NCBI GenBank assembly: GCA_026991065.1
Contig: JALXCG010000531.1
Span: forward strand, 1 to 5,338
Direction of reading: 5' to 3'
From: JALXCG01 sp026991065 [NCBI: Gemmatimonadota bacterium]
Lineage (GTDB): Bacteria > GCA-2686955
DNA length: 5,338 nucleotides
Shown here piece after piece: positions 3,216 to 5,338 of the stretch; positions within the stretch are counted from its first letter, which is position 1, and each line of letters begins with the position of its first letter. Position numbers and translations under genes: made by a program. Under the pieces are notes generated by a model. That model saw only the letters and a program-made list of their open reading frames with translations. It was not told the DNA's origin and ran no database searches.

Positions 3216-5338
3216 ATGATGCGTTCTCTCTATAGTGGAGTCTCCGGTCTGCGCAATCACCAGACGCGAATGGATGTTATTGGCAACAACATCGCCAACA
3301 TCAACACCTTTGGGTTCAAGTCCGGGCGCGTGGCCTTCAGCGATATCATGTCGCAGACCTTGCGCAACGGGACCTCTCCCAGAGGTGTCCGTGGCGGTGT
3401 GAACCCGATTCAGGTGGGGCTGGGCGTCGGTGTCGCATCAGTCGGTGAACGGTTTCTGCAGGGCTCAATCATGTCGACCGGAATGACCACCGATCTGGCG
3501 ATTCAGGGCGACGCTTTCTTCGTGGTCTCTGACGGCACCGCCGACTACTACACCCGCACCAACATGTTCCAGTTCGACGGTTCCGGCGCTTTGGTCGACC
3601 CGGCCACAGGCTTGGTTCTGCAGGGAACCATGGCCGACGACAATGGCGACCTCATCGCCCCGGGAAGCTTGGGCGACATCTCTCTGCCCTTTGGTCAGGA
3701 ATACCCCGCCAAGGCAACCTCGGAAGTGACCTGGAACGGTAATCTGGACGCTTCGATTGCGCCACTGGAGTCGATTCTGCAATCGTCACGGGTGCTTGCG
3801 ATTCCCGAAGATACCGACAATCTGTTTGACATGTACAATGGGAGCGGAATTGCTCTCGACATCATGGAAGGGGATCAAGTCTATTTCCGCTCCCTGGCCA
3901 GTGATGGCACGACAATCGACCAACTCTACAATGGCGCCCACACCTCTCTTGGACTCCAGTATGGTGATTCACTGGTCATCTCCGGCCTGCTGGACGACAT
4001 CGAATCTACCCAGCTCGACCCAGCCAACTTCCTTTCCAACGAGATCACCTTCAGCATCGACGTGACCGACCAGCAGGCGGGTACCGGTCCCGACTCCTCC
4101 ACCGTCACCATTCCGCCCCTGAGCGGCAAAACCGTTACCGAAGCGGTGGACGCCATCGTCCAGGCCATCAAAGAGTCCGGCGCAGCCGTCAAAGTGGTCG
4201 ACGAGGGCAGCACCTATCGCATCGAACCGCTCAACCAGACAACCAAACTGGAGATCATCGCACCACCGACCGAGATCGACACGATCGGTCTCGACCCGGC
4301 GGGAGAAGTCACCAATCCGCAGTTCACCGAGGTGAACTTCGGCACGGGTCAAGGCGAAATCGAGACTCTTGGCGACCTGGTCGCCGTAATCCAGGCGGAC
4401 CTCAACACAACCGCGGGCTTTGCCGGCAATGAGATCAGCGTCATTCAGGAGGATGACGGCTCACTGCGCATTCAGAATGACCACGCAACCGACGATATCC
4501 ACGTCGAAATCCGTACCTCCAGCGATAACGCCACCTTTGCCAACGCGATCCGGGAACTCCAGGGAGAAGTCGATGCAGGGGACCGAACCAGCCGTTCCGA
4601 TCGATTCACTTTTCAGAGCAGTTTCATCGCGGGAGATGACTTCAGCGACCTCAATGACCTCGCCGGACGCATCGAGCGCGCCATGCAGGAAGTGAGTGCT
4701 ACAGCCGCGGTAACCGTGACGAGCAATGGTAAGCTGGACTACGGTAATGTCAGTGGAGCCGGCTCCTACACGATCCAGGACATGGAGATCACCATCGAGC
4801 CCACCGGCCGCAGCGTGTTTGAGCGTGCCCTGGGACTGGACAACGAAGATCTCGAAGTCAACGGCTCGCTCCTTTCCGACCGTTTCCTGCGAACCGCGAT
4901 CGGTGATGACGATCTGACCGACCTCTACTCGACCAGTGGCGAATACCTCGATTTGAACACGGGCGACACGATCGACATCAGTGCTACCGTCGGCGGCGTC
5001 GAACTGACTCCGGTTTCAGTTCGTGTCGGCACCGAAGTCACGACCTACGATGATCTCGCCAAGACCATTGAAACCACGCTCAACATCTCTAGTGGTGATG
5101 GGGTAACCATTCAGAGCGATGGCTCACTCTATATCGACGGTGACCCCGGGGAAGAGGACTCCCTGGACTCACTGGCGATTACCGAAGCGGGCAATGCCGT
5201 GCTCGGCGACGCACTTGCATTCAACACTCTGCAAGAAGCTGAAAACGCTGTCGCGGTGAGTTCGGTGATCGCCTATGACACACTCGGTAATGCACATACG
5301 GTGGTCCTTACTTTCAACAAGAGCGAAATCGCCAACTA
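3216..5338 (+). CDS. flgE: Flagellar hook protein FlgE, enlarged, 3' end beyond the window
   Basis: The frame is open from ATG 3216 to the right edge: 707 full codons with no stop. FlgE is exported and polymerises into the hook, the universal joint between rod and filament. The N-terminal rod/hook domain (PF00460 type) reads MMRSLYSGVSGLRNHQTRMD, then IGNNIANINTFGFKSGRVAF. The D1 core follows with TDLAIQGDAFFVV (92-104), YYTRTNMFQFD (111-121) and WNGNLDAS (173-180). The conserved return segment VIAYDTLGNAHTVVLTFNKS appears only at 684-703; the visible sequence ends soon after it. In E. coli FlgE (402 residues in all) these two landmarks are a few tens of residues apart; here about 500 lie between. 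That insert contains four helix-hairpin units like the flagellin/hook IN motif (PF07196 type) and three copies of an L-Y...G-D motif. The visible part has about nine lysines, many Asp/Glu and no cysteine. It lies 224 nt after the TIGR02530-type gene, behind its own ribosome binding site, so it may have a separate promoter. A C-terminal Flg_bbr_C domain is expected beyond the edge. Confidence 0.95.
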   Translation, partial: MMRSLYSGVSGLRNHQTRMDVIGNNIANINTFGFKSGRVAFSDIMSQTLRNGTSPRGVRGGVNPIQVGLGVGVASVGERFLQGSIMSTGMTTDLAIQGDAFFVVSDGTADYYTRTNMFQFDGSGALVDPATGLVLQGTMADDNGDLIAPGSLGDISLPFGQEYPAKATSEVTWNGNLDASIAPLESILQSSRVLAIPEDTDNLFDMYNGSGIALDIMEGDQVYFRSLASDGTTIDQLYNGAHTSLGLQYGDSLVISGLLDDIESTQLDPANFLSNEITFSIDVTDQQAGTGPDSSTVTIPPLSGKTVTEAVDAIVQAIKESGAAVKVVDEGSTYRIEPLNQTTKLEIIAPPTEIDTIGLDPAGEVTNPQFTEVNFGTGQGEIETLGDLVAVIQADLNTTAGFAGNEISVIQEDDGSLRIQNDHATDDIHVEIRTSSDNATFANAIRELQGEVDAGDRTSRSDRFTFQSSFIAGDDFSDLNDLAGRIERAMQEVSATAAVTVTSNGKLDYGNVSGAGSYTIQDMEITIEPTGRSVFERALGLDNEDLEVNGSLLSDRFLRTAIGDDDLTDLYSTSGEYLDLNTGDTIDISATVGGVELTPVSVRVGTEVTTYDDLAKTIETTLNISSGDGVTIQSDGSLYIDGDPGEEDSLDSLAITEAGNAVLGDALAFNTLQEAENAVAVSSVIAYDTLGNAHTVVLTFNKSEIAN
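3822..3986 (+). repeat. Two L-Y...L...GD motif copies at the start of the FlgE insert
   Basis: FlgE residues 203-226 (from LFDMYNGSGIALDIMEGDQV) and 237-257 (LYNGAHTSLGLQYGDSLVIS plus G) share the pattern aromatic-x2-to-3-G-x-x-L-x-L/I-x-x-G-D-x-hydrophobic. The third copy lies about 310 residues later at 4923-4982. The similarity is at protein level; codons differ, so the duplication is old or the unit is a recurring structural element. Confidence 0.55.
4131..4232 (+). repeat. Hook-IN-like unit 1 in FlgE
   Basis: FlgE residues 306-339: a helix (TVTEAVDAIVQAIKESG) followed by a hairpin (AVKVVDEGSTYRIEPL). The pattern of T-x2-4-L/V-x2-I-x3-I, then a strand, a D/E-G turn and a strand resembles the flagellin hook IN motif. 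It is the most divergent of the four copies. Confidence 0.5.
4362..4478 (+). repeat. Hook-IN-like unit 2 in FlgE
   Basis: FlgE residues 383-421: helix ETLGDLVAVIQADLN, a short loop, then the hairpin ISVIQEDDGSLRIQN. This is the clearest copy. The GSL turn is coded by GGCTCACTG, and GGCTCACT recurs in unit 4. Confidence 0.6.
4638..4748 (+). repeat. Hook-IN-like unit 3 in FlgE
   Basis: FlgE residues 475-511: helix DFSDLNDLAGRIERAMQEV, then hairpin AVTVTSNGKLDYGN. N-G replaces D-G at the turn. It follows a more variable stretch containing FTFQSSF. Confidence 0.5.
4923..4982 (+). repeat. Third L-Y...GD motif copy in FlgE
   Basis: FlgE residues 570-589, LYSTSGEYLDLNTGDTIDIS, match the two copies at 3822-3986. 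It directly precedes IN-like unit 4, so motif and unit together may form one composite module. Confidence 0.55.
5040..5144 (+). repeat. Hook-IN-like unit 4 in FlgE
   Basis: FlgE residues 609-643: helix TTYDDLAKTIETTLN, then hairpin GVTIQSDGSLYIDGD. It matches unit 2 closely in protein pattern (L-x3-I-x3-L-N, then I-Q-x1-2-D-G-S-L-x-I). It lies about 40 residues before the hook core resumes. Confidence 0.6.

Noticed and set aside
4420-4917. Two small + strand frames (4420-4695 and 4726-4917) inside flgE
   Set aside because: They are out-of-frame readings of the continuous FlgE frame, with Ser/Arg/Pro-rich composition typical of shifted GC-rich codons.
1-5338. Mobile elements, CRISPR arrays, tRNA or rRNA genes, defence systems
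   Set aside because: No terminal repeats, transposase motifs, regularly spaced direct repeats or RNA gene signatures were seen. The whole window is explained by flagellar genes and one leader.

Overview
The window is one contiguous piece of a flagellar hook-assembly gene cluster, with every gene on the + strand. In order it holds the 3' end of a MotE/YlxF-like gene, fliK (hook-length control), flgD (hook cap), a small conserved flagellar-operon gene of the TIGR02530/PF12611 type, and the first 707 codons of a very large flgE (hook protein) that runs off the right edge. The order MotE-like, fliK, flgD, TIGR02530-type, flgE matches the fla/che-type operons known from Firmicutes and several other phyla. 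It is not the enterobacterial flgBCDEFG order.

Organism: the DNA is GC-rich by eye, the Shine-Dalgarno sites are strong, fliK is Pro/Ala/Thr-rich, and the secreted proteins are strongly acidic. This fits a GC-rich flagellated bacterium outside the classical enterics, perhaps a deltaproteobacterium-like or uncultured phylum lineage. I cannot fix the phylum from this window. None of the visible protein sequence contains a cysteine, which argues weakly against a spirochaete-type cysteine-crosslinked hook.

Layout: 1-296 MotE-like C-terminus; 286-1866 fliK, overlapping the previous gene by 11 nt; 1888-2601 flgD after a 21-nt gap; 2605-2991 TIGR02530-type gene after a 3-nt gap; 2992-3215 a 224-nt non-coding leader with three inverted repeats; 3216 to the edge, flgE. 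The first four genes are packed tightly enough to be one transcription and translation unit. The leader before flgE is the only place in the window where separate control of the hook gene could sit.

How the genes work together: FlgD caps the growing hook and lets FlgE subunits polymerise beneath it. FliK is secreted as the molecular ruler and switches the export apparatus from hook to filament substrates when the hook is long enough. MotE-like proteins belong to the stator/motor side or are of unclear role, depending on lineage. The TIGR02530-type protein is conserved in such operons but has no established function known to me. The most unusual element is flgE. About 500 residues lie between its two conserved hook-core segments, where the E. 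coli protein has a few tens. The insert holds four copies of a flagellin/hook-IN-like helix-hairpin unit and three copies of a separate Leu-Tyr...Gly-Asp motif.
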